Shown here piece by piece: positions 14,992 through 23,185 of a DNA stretch of 34,100 nucleotides. This DNA comes from Bacillota bacterium (GTDB lineage: Bacteria; Bacillota; Clostridia; Lachnospirales; Lachnospiraceae). Under the pieces are notes generated by a model. That model saw only the letters and a program-made list of their open reading frames with translations, was not told the DNA's origin and searched no databases. The position numbers and the translations under genes were made by a program. Location of the stretch: assembly GCA_023420935.1 (NCBI GenBank), contig JAEZUR010000002.1, positions 1-34,100 of the forward strand, in the 5' to 3' direction. How positions within the stretch are numbered: position 1 is the first letter of the stretch; every line of letters starts with the position of its first letter.

Positions 14992-15702
14992 ATGTATAGT
15001 TTTGACAGCCGAGTTCGTTATAGCGAAGTAGACAAAAAGAAACAATTAGATTTAGTATCAATCATCAATTATTTCCAGGATTGTAGCACATTCCATTCTG
15101 AAGATGCTGGTGTTGGAATTGACTATCTGGATGATAAAAAACGAGCGTGGCTGCTTAATTCATGGCAGATTGTTGTTGATAAGTATCCTGTGTTAGGTGA
15201 TTATATAACTACCGCAACGTGGGCATATGATTTTCAAAGTATGTATGGATATCGTAACTTCGTAATTAAAGATAGTAATGGTGAGATTTGTGCTTGCGCT
15301 AACTCTATCTGGGTTTTCATGGATATGAAACAAGGAAAACCAATTCGAATTGATCCAGAAGATGTTGCAGTTTATGGAGAAGATCCCAAATTAGATATGG
15401 AATATGCCCCAAGAAAAATCCTGTTACCCAAAGGATTTATTACCAAGGAACCATTTCCAGTTATATCTTCCAATATTGACACAAATAATCACGTTAATAA
15501 TGGACAATATATTAAAATGGCAGAAGAATATTTGCCTGAAGATTTTACTATCAAACAAATGCGGGCAGAATATAGAATATCAGCAGTACTAGGAGATATA
15601 GTATACCCCAAAATTTATATAGATAACAATCTTTACACTATAGTTCTCGCGAACAGCGAGGATAAACCATATACCATAGTTGAGTTTATTGGAACAAAAT
15701 AA
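14992..15702 (+). CDS. Acyl-ACP thioesterase
   Basis: Hydrolyses acyl-acyl-carrier-protein, releasing free fatty acid and ending chain growth. The 236-residue protein is a double hotdog: the N-terminal half starts SRVRYSEVDKKKQLDLVSIINYFQD, and the C-terminal half holds the catalytic cluster NIDTNNHVNN (161-170), giving D163, N165 and H167, with E193 as the likely fourth residue, the same arrangement as plant FatA/FatB and bacterial homologues. Length is normal for the bacterial form. AAAAGGAG precedes the ATG. It heads an operon with cvfB (22 bp gap) and is driven by an unusual duplicated promoter region. Confidence 0.92.
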   Translation: MYSFDSRVRYSEVDKKKQLDLVSIINYFQDCSTFHSEDAGVGIDYLDDKKRAWLLNSWQIVVDKYPVLGDYITTATWAYDFQSMYGYRNFVIKDSNGEICACANSIWVFMDMKQGKPIRIDPEDVAVYGEDPKLDMEYAPRKILLPKGFITKEPFPVISSNIDTNNHVNNGQYIKMAEEYLPEDFTIKQMRAEYRISAVLGDIVYPKIYIDNNLYTIVLANSEDKPYTIVEFIGTK

Positions 15703-15724
15703 AGTCAATAGGAAGGAATTAAAC

Positions 15725-16573
15725 ATGATAGAATTAGGAAAAATACAGACTCTAGTTGTTGTTAAGACAACCGATTTCGGAGTGTACTTAAATACCCAAG
15801 GAGGTCCAGAGAACGAGAAGGTACTTCTGCCAAAAAACCAAGTACCAAATGGTTGTACCATGGGCGATGAGCTTACTGTTTTTATATACAAAGACTCAGA
15901 AGATCGCCTAATCGCAACCACTACAACTCCTGCGCTGGAAGTTGGAGGCTTGGCAGTTTTAAAAGTTATTGAAGTAAGTACAATTGGTGCCTTTTTAGAT
16001 TGGGGACTGATGAAAGATTTACTTCTTCCATTTAAAGAGCAGACTAACCGTGTCCATGTGGGCGATCAAGTACTGATCAGTCTATATATTGATAAAAGTA
16101 GCCGCTTATGCGCAACTATGAATGTATATGACTTTTTAAAAACTGAATCTCCATATAAAACAGATGACCGTGTATTAGGAACTATATATCAGCTTAGTGA
16201 TGAATTTGGTGCCTTTGTAGCTGTAGATAATCTATATTCTGCTCTCATACCTAAGAAGGAATTATTCCGTAATTTAAAACCAGGTGATAGCATTGAGGCA
16301 CGTGTCGTTGGCGTTCGCGAAGATGGCAAGCTAAATCTAAGCTTACGCGAACCTGCTCATGTACAGATGGATGAAGACTCCTCTCTTCTATTAGATCGAT
16401 TGAATCAAGCAGATGGCTTTCTTCCTTTTACTGACAAAACTTCACCTGAAGTGATCAAAGCAGAATTCTCCTTAAGTAAGAATGCTTATAAACGTGCAGT
16501 AGGAAGACTCTTAAAAGAAGGAAAAATAACCCTTTCTGACGAAGGAATTACATTAACAAACAAAAATCAATAA
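15725..16573 (+). CDS. cvfB: CvfB-type S1 RNA-binding protein
   Basis: A 282-residue protein with successive S1-like OB domains (about 1-65, 65-135 and 145-215; for example GKIQTLVVVKTTDFGVYLN and VLGTIYQLSDEFGAFVAVDN) and a C-terminal winged helix (about 225-282, ending LSKNAYKRAVGRLLKEGKITL). This is the CvfB/YitL layout; CvfB binds RNA and affects virulence gene expression in Staphylococcus. The start at 15725 has AGGAAGG upstream; the open frame extends 15 codons further upstream, overlapping the end of the thioesterase gene, but has no ribosome-binding site there. It is the second gene after the thioesterase and ends at a strong terminator. Confidence 0.9.
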   Translation: MIELGKIQTLVVVKTTDFGVYLNTQGGPENEKVLLPKNQVPNGCTMGDELTVFIYKDSEDRLIATTTTPALEVGGLAVLKVIEVSTIGAFLDWGLMKDLLLPFKEQTNRVHVGDQVLISLYIDKSSRLCATMNVYDFLKTESPYKTDDRVLGTIYQLSDEFGAFVAVDNLYSALIPKKELFRNLKPGDSIEARVVGVREDGKLNLSLREPAHVQMDEDSSLLLDRLNQADGFLPFTDKTSPEVIKAEFSLSKNAYKRAVGRLLKEGKITLSDEGITLTNKNQ

Positions 16574-16594
16574 TATAATAATTCAAACACTTAT

Positions 16595-16627
16595 AAAGGG
16601 TTGTCGCAGTATTGCGACAACCCTTTT
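16595..16627 (+). terminator. Terminator after cvfB, probably bidirectional
   Basis: Perfect stem AAAGGGTTGTCGCA (16595-16608) and TGCGACAACCCTTT (16613-16626) with a 4-nt loop and TTTT on the plus strand. It sits between the convergent cvfB and cheY-like genes, and the minus-strand tail CCCTTTATAA is weaker. Confidence 0.9.
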
Positions 16628-16629
16628 AT

Positions 16630-16998
16630 TTACGCCTGTTTCGTTAGTAACTCTAATGTTGCAAGAAGCAAATCCGTTTCAATTGGCTTTGCTAATAAAT
16701 ATTTTAGACCAAGACTTTTGATTTCTTCTAAGGTCGAGGAATCACATAATGAACTAAGCATCAAAATTTTCGCCTTTTTGTCTTCTTTTAATAAAAGTTC
16801 TGCCGTCTCAAGTCCATCTATCCCAGGCATAATGATATCTAAAATCACAAAGTCTGGACGAAGATCCTGATACATGGTAATCCCTTCTTCTCCAGTTTTC
16901 GCATGACCTAATACTTTATATCCTTTTCCCTCTACAATATTCTCTACCTGCTTAGAAGCAAATGGTGAATCATCAATCACCAAAATTGTCTTTTTCAT
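16630..16998 (-). CDS. CheY-like single-domain response regulator
   Basis: A 122-residue stand-alone receiver domain. The acidic pocket D9-D10, the phospho-acceptor D54 in VILDIIMPG and the conserved K104 in KPIE are all present, with S82/S83 at the switch position. It has no output domain, so it acts by binding a partner, as CheY does at the flagellar motor. AGGAGG precedes the ATG and it lies 36 bp after the CheX-like phosphatase gene, its probable dephosphorylating partner. It is the last gene of the recD2-to-cheY run. Confidence 0.9.
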   Translation of the reverse strand: MKKTILVIDDSPFASKQVENIVEGKGYKVLGHAKTGEEGITMYQDLRPDFVILDIIMPGIDGLETAELLLKEDKKAKILMLSSLCDSSTLEEIKSLGLKYLLAKPIETDLLLATLELLTKQA

Positions 16999-17034
16999 AG
17001 TATTTTCCTCCTACCTGTTTATAAATTTATTATC

Positions 17035-17511
17035 TTACGCATAAATCGATAATAACTTATAATATACACTTACGTTCATTCTACCGTAATCACTTGCGTA
17101 TATAAACTCATGTTTTAGTATATAGTCATGCTTTTCTTCTAATCCATAACTACCCTGAACGATATGTGGTACTGATAATTTGGATCTGCTCCCCAGTTGA
17201 TTATTTATATCGCTTAAAGCTTTACCACAAATAATATTTAGATATTCTTTAATATATAGTATTTGATCATCTAAGTTAAGTTTATCACCTAAGTTCATTT
17301 CTAAAACCAATTTGTCACACAATGAATTTTGCATCTCACATATAATTAATGCCTGAAACATTCCCCGCGTAGTAACAATACCAGTCATAATATTATCTGT
17401 GATAGCATCTGTTTGTATTCCATTCTCCAATGCTACAGAGGTTAACTTTTTAGTCAAAGATAAAAATGCATTATTAAATATTTCATAAACTTCAATATTA
17501 TTTGTTATAAT
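17035..17511 (-). CDS. cheX: CheX-like chemotaxis phosphatase
   Basis: CheX-type proteins dephosphorylate CheY-P. The ExxN catalytic motif is visible in IKEYLNIICGKALSDINNQLG, followed by LSVPHIVQG, both typical. The start is uncertain. The first usual start codon in frame is TTG 17457 (140 residues), which has no ribosome-binding site. The frame is open back to ATT 17511, just after the stop of an ATG-ATG-TAG mini-frame, with GGGG nine bases upstream. Starting there gives 158 residues, close to family length, and restores an N-terminal helix (IEVYEIFNNAFLSLTKK). I chose ATT, a rare start, on length and sequence grounds. It lies 30 bp after yvyF and 36 bp before the cheY-like gene. Confidence 0.72.
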   Translation of the reverse strand: MITNNIEVYEIFNNAFLSLTKKLTSVALENGIQTDAITDNIMTGIVTTRGMFQALIICEMQNSLCDKLVLEMNLGDKLNLDDQILYIKEYLNIICGKALSDINNQLGSRSKLSVPHIVQGSYGLEEKHDYILKHEFIYASDYGRMNVSVYYKLLSIYA

Positions 17512-17541
17512 CTACATCATCCCCAATACAAATTTGTCTTA

Positions 17542-17949
17542 TTAATTATCATCAAGAAATCGCATTCTCGCTCCATCTGGTTTTTTGGATCTCTGTATTT
17601 GTGCATCTGGTTCTTTATAAATATTCCCTAAATGATTTATCATTTTATCCTTACATTGAGGGCAAAAACGTCCAGTCTTAATCATGATTCCACAGCCTTC
17701 GCATTCAAGTCCTATAGGAGAATCATCCGAAAAACATAGACGTTCTTCTCGCACCCATTTTTTAATCTGTGCTATTGACACTTCATTTTCTTCCGAAACT
17801 TCTTGCATACCAGCTCCTGGATTGTCATAAATATACTGCTTTACAACAGAAAACTTTTCATCCAACTTTTTTGCACACACTGGGCAAATCGGCATTCCTC
17901 CCATATAATTAAATAGTTTACCGCATGTTTTACAATTTCTCACATCCAT
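17542..17949 (-). CDS. yvyF: YvyF/TIGR03826-type flagellar operon protein
   Basis: A 135-residue protein with an N-terminal zinc-ribbon (CKTC at about 6-9, CPVC at about 22-25), a helical middle (VSEENEVSIAQIKKWVREERL, resembling a MerR-like helix-turn-helix) and a second Cys pair set (CEGCG, CPQC). This is the layout of the flagellar operon protein YvyF, which in Bacillus lies between comFC and flgM. Here it follows comFC by 12 bp, the same order, but the next gene is CheX-like rather than flgM. Its role is unknown; regulation of flagellar genes is suggested by context only. Confidence 0.85.
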   Translation of the reverse strand: MDVRNCKTCGKLFNYMGGMPICPVCAKKLDEKFSVVKQYIYDNPGAGMQEVSEENEVSIAQIKKWVREERLCFSDDSPIGLECEGCGIMIKTGRFCPQCKDKMINHLGNIYKEPDAQIQRSKKPDGARMRFLDDN

Positions 17950-17961
17950 AATGATGCCTCC

Positions 17962-18693
17962 TTAAAATCCTTTTCCAATGCATAGGCTGATAAAGAATAC
18001 TTCTTCCACACCAGCCTGTTTCAAAACATTTGTACAAGCTTCTATGGTGCTTCCTGTGGTATAGATATCATCCACTAAAATTATTCTTTTCATATATGAT
18101 AATTTCCTATGATTATCTTCGCAAATTTCAAATGCTTCCAAAAGATTCTTTAATCTTTCTTTATCATTTAATTCCTTTTGTGGTAATGTCTTTTTATTAC
18201 GAATTAACACATGATTGATAACTGGAATCTGCAATTGATCCCCTATGGCTCGGGCTAAAAGTTCTGCCTGATTATATCCTCTGGTTCTTAGCTTTGCTTT
18301 ATGAAGTGGTATTGGTATTAGTGCATCTGGCGCAAGCTGTTTAAGAACATCGCCATAATATTTAATAAATTCTTCTGCATAGAAAGAAACATATTCCCTT
18401 CTACCTTTATATTTAAAATCCCCAATCGATTTCTTCATCCGTTTGTCGTAAATCCACAATGCAAATCCTTTTTCATAATGAAACTTCTTATTGCTACAGT
18501 CAAAACAATATTCTGCTTCCTCTTGCTCTATAGGCTTGCTACATTTTTTACAACAGGGTTCTTTTACCAGTTGTAATTGATCTTTACATGAATCACATGC
18601 TTTACATGACTTCGGTACTACAATATCTCCGCAAACAGGACATCGTCTTGGAAAAAAAATATCTAAAACAACCCCAACTAAACTGTTTAACAA
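17962..18693 (-). CDS. comFC: ComFC-type phosphoribosyltransferase family protein
   Basis: ComFC proteins take part in uptake of transforming DNA and are found in competent and non-competent bacteria. Two zinc-binding Cys clusters lie near the N-terminus (CPVCGDIVVPKSCKACDSC and CCKKCSKPIEQEEAEYCFDC, about residues 18-65). The C-terminus has the phosphoribosyltransferase signature IILVDDIYTTGSTIEA. The start is a TTG at 18693, six bases after AAGGAG; the open frame extends 16 codons further but that part overlaps the preceding gene, and the ATG at 18699 directly abuts the ribosome-binding site. Predicted size is 243 residues. Neighbours are the nucleotidyltransferase upstream and yvyF downstream. 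Confidence 0.88.
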   Translation of the reverse strand: MLNSLVGVVLDIFFPRRCPVCGDIVVPKSCKACDSCKDQLQLVKEPCCKKCSKPIEQEEAEYCFDCSNKKFHYEKGFALWIYDKRMKKSIGDFKYKGRREYVSFYAEEFIKYYGDVLKQLAPDALIPIPLHKAKLRTRGYNQAELLARAIGDQLQIPVINHVLIRNKKTLPQKELNDKERLKNLLEAFEICEDNHRKLSYMKRIILVDDIYTTGSTIEACTNVLKQAGVEEVFFISLCIGKGF

Positions 18694-18712
18694 ATTCATC
18701 TCCTTGATTTTG

Positions 18713-19627
18713 CTATTGAAATAACTTAGCAGGATAAACACCTTTATCTACTAATCCTTGGAATGATCTTACTACATAATCTTTATCTTCTTTATATGTA
18801 ACTCCAAACCAACGATCTGATGTTTCTAACACAGTTACTTCTGCTTTTCCATTCTTAATTAGCTGATCCACAACAGAAGGTAGTAGATATTCTGCTTTTA
18901 ATGGATCATCAGAAATATTATCTAGAAAAGTAGAAAAGCCTAAGTCTAATTCTTGTAAGAATTCTGGCGTAAATCCCCACATGTTCATGGATACTGGGCG
19001 TTTAAGTTCGAGTTCATATTCATTTTTTCCACTGTTGGCAATCGCTACCTGTCCTCGCTTCTCTATATCCGAAGTCTCTTCTATATCTAATAGGAAACCT
19101 GTATCACTCACACGACATACACCTCTTGTAACTGTGCCATGTTCACTAAGAGTATTCCCAAGGTAAAAACCTGCCATGCAGAAGTTATACTGTTTCTGTG
19201 AATTCTTTGCATTTTCTAAAAACTTATGCACTTTTACAAAGGCTTCTTTCCCATAATAATCATCGGCATTGATAACTGCAAAGGGTTCCTTTATGACTCC
19301 ATGGCAACTTAAAACCGCTTGACCTGTTCCCCAAGGTTTTTCCCTTCCTTCTGGCTTATTATAACCAGCTGGTAATGCATCTACCTCCTGAAAAACATAT
19401 TCTACATTAATACATTTTTCAATTCTATTACCTATAATTTCTTTAAAATCATGCTCTAAATCTCTTCGAATTATAAATACTACCTTACTAAATCCAGCCT
19501 CTATGGCATCATATATGGAATAATCCATAATAATCTCACCGCCTGGTCCAACTGGCTCTAATTGCTTAATTCCACCATATCTGCTACCAAGGCCTGCGGC
19601 CATTATTACTAAAGTACTTTCACCCAC
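18713..19627 (-). CDS. Nucleotidyltransferase (sugar-phosphate NTP transferase family)
   Basis: A 304-residue protein with the family signature LVIMAAGLGSRYGGIKQLEPVGP at the N-terminus, which binds the nucleoside triphosphate, and NADDYYG about 120-126 for the metal. It transfers a nucleotidyl group to a sugar phosphate or similar acceptor; the substrate cannot be read from the sequence. It differs from GalU in the long PWGTGQAVLSC segment. GTG 19627 is preceded by GGAGGAGC with a seven-base gap and is preferred over nine further in-frame codons that contain the ribosome-binding site. It lies 75 bp after recD2 and 19 bp before comFC. Confidence 0.85.
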   Translation of the reverse strand: MGESTLVIMAAGLGSRYGGIKQLEPVGPGGEIIMDYSIYDAIEAGFSKVVFIIRRDLEHDFKEIIGNRIEKCINVEYVFQEVDALPAGYNKPEGREKPWGTGQAVLSCHGVIKEPFAVINADDYYGKEAFVKVHKFLENAKNSQKQYNFCMAGFYLGNTLSEHGTVTRGVCRVSDTGFLLDIEETSDIEKRGQVAIANSGKNEYELELKRPVSMNMWGFTPEFLQELDLGFSTFLDNISDDPLKAEYLLPSVVDQLIKNGKAEVTVLETSDRWFGVTYKEDKDYVVRSFQGLVDKGVYPAKLFQ

Positions 19628-19702
19628 ATTAGCTCCTCCATTCATTACTGTCACTTATATTATAACTCAAATAATATATGAATGCACTCTTTTTTCTAAT
19701 TT

Positions 19703-21919
19703 CTAAATAAATTCCTTTATTCTGTCACAAAGACTAGAATATCTTCTTTGTTCGCTTACATTATCTATCATATATCGTATCATTTCTTCACTACCCACTA
19801 TAGTTACGCATTTTTTTGCCCTCGTAACTGCCGTGTATAACAAATTTCGATTAAACAGCATTCTAGGTCCAGATAAAATTGGCATTACTACAGCTGGATA
19901 TTCACTTCCCTGTGCCTTATGTATGGTAATTGCATAGGCCAGTTCTAATTCGTCCAATCCACTAAATCCATACTCTACCATTCTGCCTTCTTCGTATTCT
20001 ACCGTAATTGTTTCCGCAAATAAATTGATCTCTTTAATCACACCAGAATCCCCATTAAATACACCAGAACCCTTTTCTATAGAAATCCCATATTTACTTT
20101 GTATTTCCCATTCTAATTGATAATTATTTTTAATCTGCATTACCTTATCCCCTTCTCGGAATACAGATTGTCCAAACTCCTTCTCCTTTTTATTATTAGA
20201 GGGTGGATTTAGGTACTGCTGTAGTATTTGATTCAACCGCTCTACACCAAGCTCCCCTTTTCTCATTGGGGTTAATACCTGAATATCAAAAGGTGTTGCA
20301 TCCACATAACTAGGTAATTTTTCGTTTATTAATTGTATCATAATACTAATGATTACATTTACATCTTTCCTTTGAAGCAAAAAGAAATCCTTACTCTTAT
20401 TGTCCAGTTTGATCGGCTCTCCCTTATTTATCTTATGAGCATTAACAATAATATCACTTTCTGCAGCTTGTCGAAAGATTTTTGTCAATTTAACCACTGA
20501 AAAATGGGACGACGCAATTATATCTCTTAATATATTACCTGGACCAACAGACGGAAGCTGATTCACGTCTCCTACCAAAATCAATCTTGTTCCTACCATA
20601 ACCGCTTTTAATAAAACATGCATTAAATTAATGTCAACCATTGACATCTCATCTATAATAATAGCATCTGTTTCTAATGGGTTTGTTTCATTTCTTTCAA
20701 AATGCATTCCGGCTTCGCTGCCCTCTAATCCACCAGAAATCTCAAGTAATCTATGAATTGTTTGTGCTTCATATCCAGTGGTTTCAGACATACGTTTGGC
20801 AGCTCTACCAGTTGGCGCAGCTAACAGTATATCCATTCCTTCTGATTCAAAAAACTTTATAATTGTATTTATCGTTGTAGTTTTACCAGTACCAGGACCA
20901 CCTGTTATCACTAACAATCCATTTTTTGCTGCTTCGACTACAGCCGTCCGCTGCATCTGATCCAATTCTATCTGTGCTTGTTTCTCAAGCTTTTGTAGTC
21001 TTTCTTCCACCTCAGAAACAGATACGTTATAATTAATATTTAAATCCAATAGCATTCTTGCACAGTTTAATTCCATATAATAAAGGCTAGCACTATAGAC
21101 TATTTTCTCACCACCAACATCTTTACCTATTAGTCTACGGTCTATCATCATGTCCATTATATGACGATTCATCAAATCTGGCTCAATATAAAGTAACTCT
21201 GCTGTCTTCTGCAATAGTTCTTTTTCCGGTAAATAAATGTGTCCAGCACCACCTGCTTGTTGTAGTGTGTATAGAATGCCCGCTTTGATGCGAAAATCCG
21301 AATCTGTTCCAATACCAACTTTTGTAGCAATCTCGTCTGCCAATTTAAATCCAATTCCATGGATATCATCTGCTAATTTATATGGATTCTCCTTAATCAC
21401 TTCGTACATTTTAGGTCCATAGGTTTGATATATTTTCACAGCCAGATTAGTTGTAATTCCATACTGTTGAAGAAATAGCATTGCCCCTCGCATTTCCTTT
21501 TTCTCCTCGAATTGGGATGCAATGTCTCTTGCGATTCGTTCGCTGATTCCTTTCACCTCTACAAGTCTCTCTGGTTCTTCCTCAATAATACGAAATGTAT
21601 CTTTTTTAAATCTTCTCACAATTCTTGCTGCTAAAGCAGTTCCAATTCCTTTTATGGCACCAGATCCAAGATAACGTTCCATTGAAAATAGATCCTCAGG
21701 TTCCTTAATCTCATAGCTTTCTACTTTAAATTGCTCTCCGTATAATTGATGGGCTATATAGCTGCCCGTTAGTGCAAGGAATTCTCCTTCACTGATAAAT
21801 GTAAAACTACCAACACAAGTAACTTCATCCTCTTCGTTGGTCAAACTAAGCACTGTGTATCCGTTATCAGCATTTCGATATACAATTTTCTCAACATATC
21901 CCTGAAGTACTTCTGACAA
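19703..21919 (-). CDS. recD2: RecD2-type ATP-dependent DNA helicase
   Basis: A 738-residue 5'-3' superfamily 1 helicase of the RecBC-independent RecD2 class, involved in DNA repair and replication-fork maintenance. Residues 1-75 are an OB-like N-terminal domain, 80-200 contain helix-hairpin-helix elements (GSGAIKGIGTALAARIV, VKGISERIARDI), Walker A GGPGTGKTT is at about 340-348, the Walker B-like IIIDEMSMVD near 419, and the C-terminal YAITIHKAQGSEYP motif and VTRAKK near the end. The start is a TTG with GGGGG eight bases before it. It follows the flagellar operon after a terminator and may head the run to the nucleotidyltransferase, comFC and chemotaxis genes. Confidence 0.95.
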   Translation of the reverse strand: MSEVLQGYVEKIVYRNADNGYTVLSLTNEEDEVTCVGSFTFISEGEFLALTGSYIAHQLYGEQFKVESYEIKEPEDLFSMERYLGSGAIKGIGTALAARIVRRFKKDTFRIIEEEPERLVEVKGISERIARDIASQFEEKKEMRGAMLFLQQYGITTNLAVKIYQTYGPKMYEVIKENPYKLADDIHGIGFKLADEIATKVGIGTDSDFRIKAGILYTLQQAGGAGHIYLPEKELLQKTAELLYIEPDLMNRHIMDMMIDRRLIGKDVGGEKIVYSASLYYMELNCARMLLDLNINYNVSVSEVEERLQKLEKQAQIELDQMQRTAVVEAAKNGLLVITGGPGTGKTTTINTIIKFFESEGMDILLAAPTGRAAKRMSETTGYEAQTIHRLLEISGGLEGSEAGMHFERNETNPLETDAIIIDEMSMVDINLMHVLLKAVMVGTRLILVGDVNQLPSVGPGNILRDIIASSHFSVVKLTKIFRQAAESDIIVNAHKINKGEPIKLDNKSKDFFLLQRKDVNVIISIMIQLINEKLPSYVDATPFDIQVLTPMRKGELGVERLNQILQQYLNPPSNNKKEKEFGQSVFREGDKVMQIKNNYQLEWEIQSKYGISIEKGSGVFNGDSGVIKEINLFAETITVEYEEGRMVEYGFSGLDELELAYAITIHKAQGSEYPAVVMPILSGPRMLFNRNLLYTAVTRAKKCVTIVGSEEMIRYMIDNVSEQRRYSSLCDRIKEFI

Positions 21920-21946
21920 CTTATTCGCCCCCTATCATACTATGAT

Positions 21947-21988
21947 AAAAAGCGTCCAAACTGTAATCACAGCTTTCGGACGCTTTTT
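21947..21988 (-). terminator. Terminator after the mbl-flagellar operon
   Basis: AAAAAGCGTCC (21947-21957) pairs with GGACGCTTTTT (21978-21988), with an inner CTG/CAG stem and T runs on both sides. It separates the flgJ-like gene from recD2, 12 nt past the flgJ stop. Confidence 0.88.
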
Positions 21989-22000
21989 TATGTACTTACT

Positions 22001-22333
22001 TTAGTTACGTTTCATGGATTCGTAAAGCATTTTCGCAATCCCGATTCCCTCACCCTCAGTAGAGGATTCTGCGTACTTTCCTGTTAACATATCACCAAAA
22101 TATTGCATATATTCATTCTCATCATCGCTAGATGATACTGTCTTCTTCATTTCTTTAAATACTTGTTCCACAAAATAGGATTCAAAGCTTTTACAAACAT
22201 TCATTAATTCTTCGTCAGTAGAACCAGATACGTTTGATAAGGAATCTTCTAATTCCTTAGTCTTAGTAGAAGAACTTGTCTGATTAACTGTTCCATTTAG
22301 CAATGGAGAAGCACCATTGATTGCTATACTCAT
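22001..22333 (-). CDS. flgJ: FlgJ-like flagellar rod-binding protein
   Basis: A 110-residue protein matching the N-terminal rod-capping domain of FlgJ, without the muramidase domain that follows in proteobacteria. The conserved LMNVCKSFESYFVEQVFKEMKKTV (about 43-66) and the late YMQYFGDMLTGKYAE...GIGIAKMLYESM fit the family. It would help assemble the flagellar rod in the periplasmic-side wall zone. It starts 11 bp after the flgG-type gene and is the last gene of the mbl-flhO-flhP operon. Confidence 0.88.
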   Translation of the reverse strand: MSIAINGASPLLNGTVNQTSSSTKTKELEDSLSNVSGSTDEELMNVCKSFESYFVEQVFKEMKKTVSSSDDENEYMQYFGDMLTGKYAESSTEGEGIGIAKMLYESMKRN

Positions 22334-22344
22334 CTACTCATCCC

Positions 22345-23160
22345 CTATCTTCTTAGATTATTCGCTTGCTGCAACATTTCATCCGATGCAGTAATTGCTT
22401 TTGAGTTCATTTCATATGCTCTCTGTGCAACGATCATATTTACCATTTCATCTACTGCTTGAACATTGGATCCTTCTAAATAACCTTGCTTCACGGTGCT
22501 TACTGAAACGCCATCCGCTTGTGACTCTAATATCGCTTCACCTGAAGCGCCAGTTACTTTAAGTAAACTGCTTGAGAGTTTCTCAAGACCTGCCGGATTA
22601 TTAAATTGTGCTAATCCTATCTTGATTCCAATTGGCTGTGGATTACCTGATGCATCTGGATAACATATGTTTCCTGTAGTATCAATTGTTATATCAGCAG
22701 TATTATAAGTTGAATCCAAGGTAATTGGCTGTCCTGTACTATCTAATAAAGGACGACCTTCCGAATCCGCTATTGTTGTACCACCCACTCCTATGGAAGC
22801 ACTAAAGGAACCATTTCTTGTATAAGCAGTTGACCCCTCTTCTAACTGCACCATGAAAAATCCTTTCCCCTGAATAGCGAAATCAAAATCATTTCCAGTC
22901 TCCTGCATTGGACCTTGTTTATACTGGGAAGTGATAGCAGAATTTCTAACTCCAAGTCCTACTTGGATACCAACTGGCTTCTCAGCTCCGGTACTGTCTG
23001 TGGATACATCTTGAATTGTTTGATATAATAAAGTTTTAAATTCTGTCGTTTCTTTCTTATATCCTGTTGTATTAATATTTGCTATATTATTAGAAATTGT
23101 ATCTATATTTGTCTGCTGTGATATCATACCGGATGCAGCAGTCCATAACGAACGCATCAT
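22345..23160 (-). CDS. flhP: Flagellar distal rod protein FlgG/FlhP
   Basis: A 271-residue axial flagellar protein. The N-terminal rod signature LWTAASGMISQQTNIDTISNNIANINTTGYKKE and the C-terminal VQAVDEMVNMIVAQRAYEMNSKAITASDEMLQ helix are both typical of FlgG and its relatives, and the two ends form the coiled-coil core of the rod. The order mbl-flhO-flhP is that of Bacillus subtilis, so flhP is the fitting name. AAGAGGTG precedes a double ATG; the second is equally possible as the start. It lies 25 bp after the flhO-type gene. Confidence 0.93.
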   Translation of the reverse strand: MMRSLWTAASGMISQQTNIDTISNNIANINTTGYKKETTEFKTLLYQTIQDVSTDSTGAEKPVGIQVGLGVRNSAITSQYKQGPMQETGNDFDFAIQGKGFFMVQLEEGSTAYTRNGSFSASIGVGGTTIADSEGRPLLDSTGQPITLDSTYNTADITIDTTGNICYPDASGNPQPIGIKIGLAQFNNPAGLEKLSSSLLKVTGASGEAILESQADGVSVSTVKQGYLEGSNVQAVDEMVNMIVAQRAYEMNSKAITASDEMLQQANNLRR

Positions 23161-23185
23161 ATGTCTACACCTCTTTCTTTATTCT

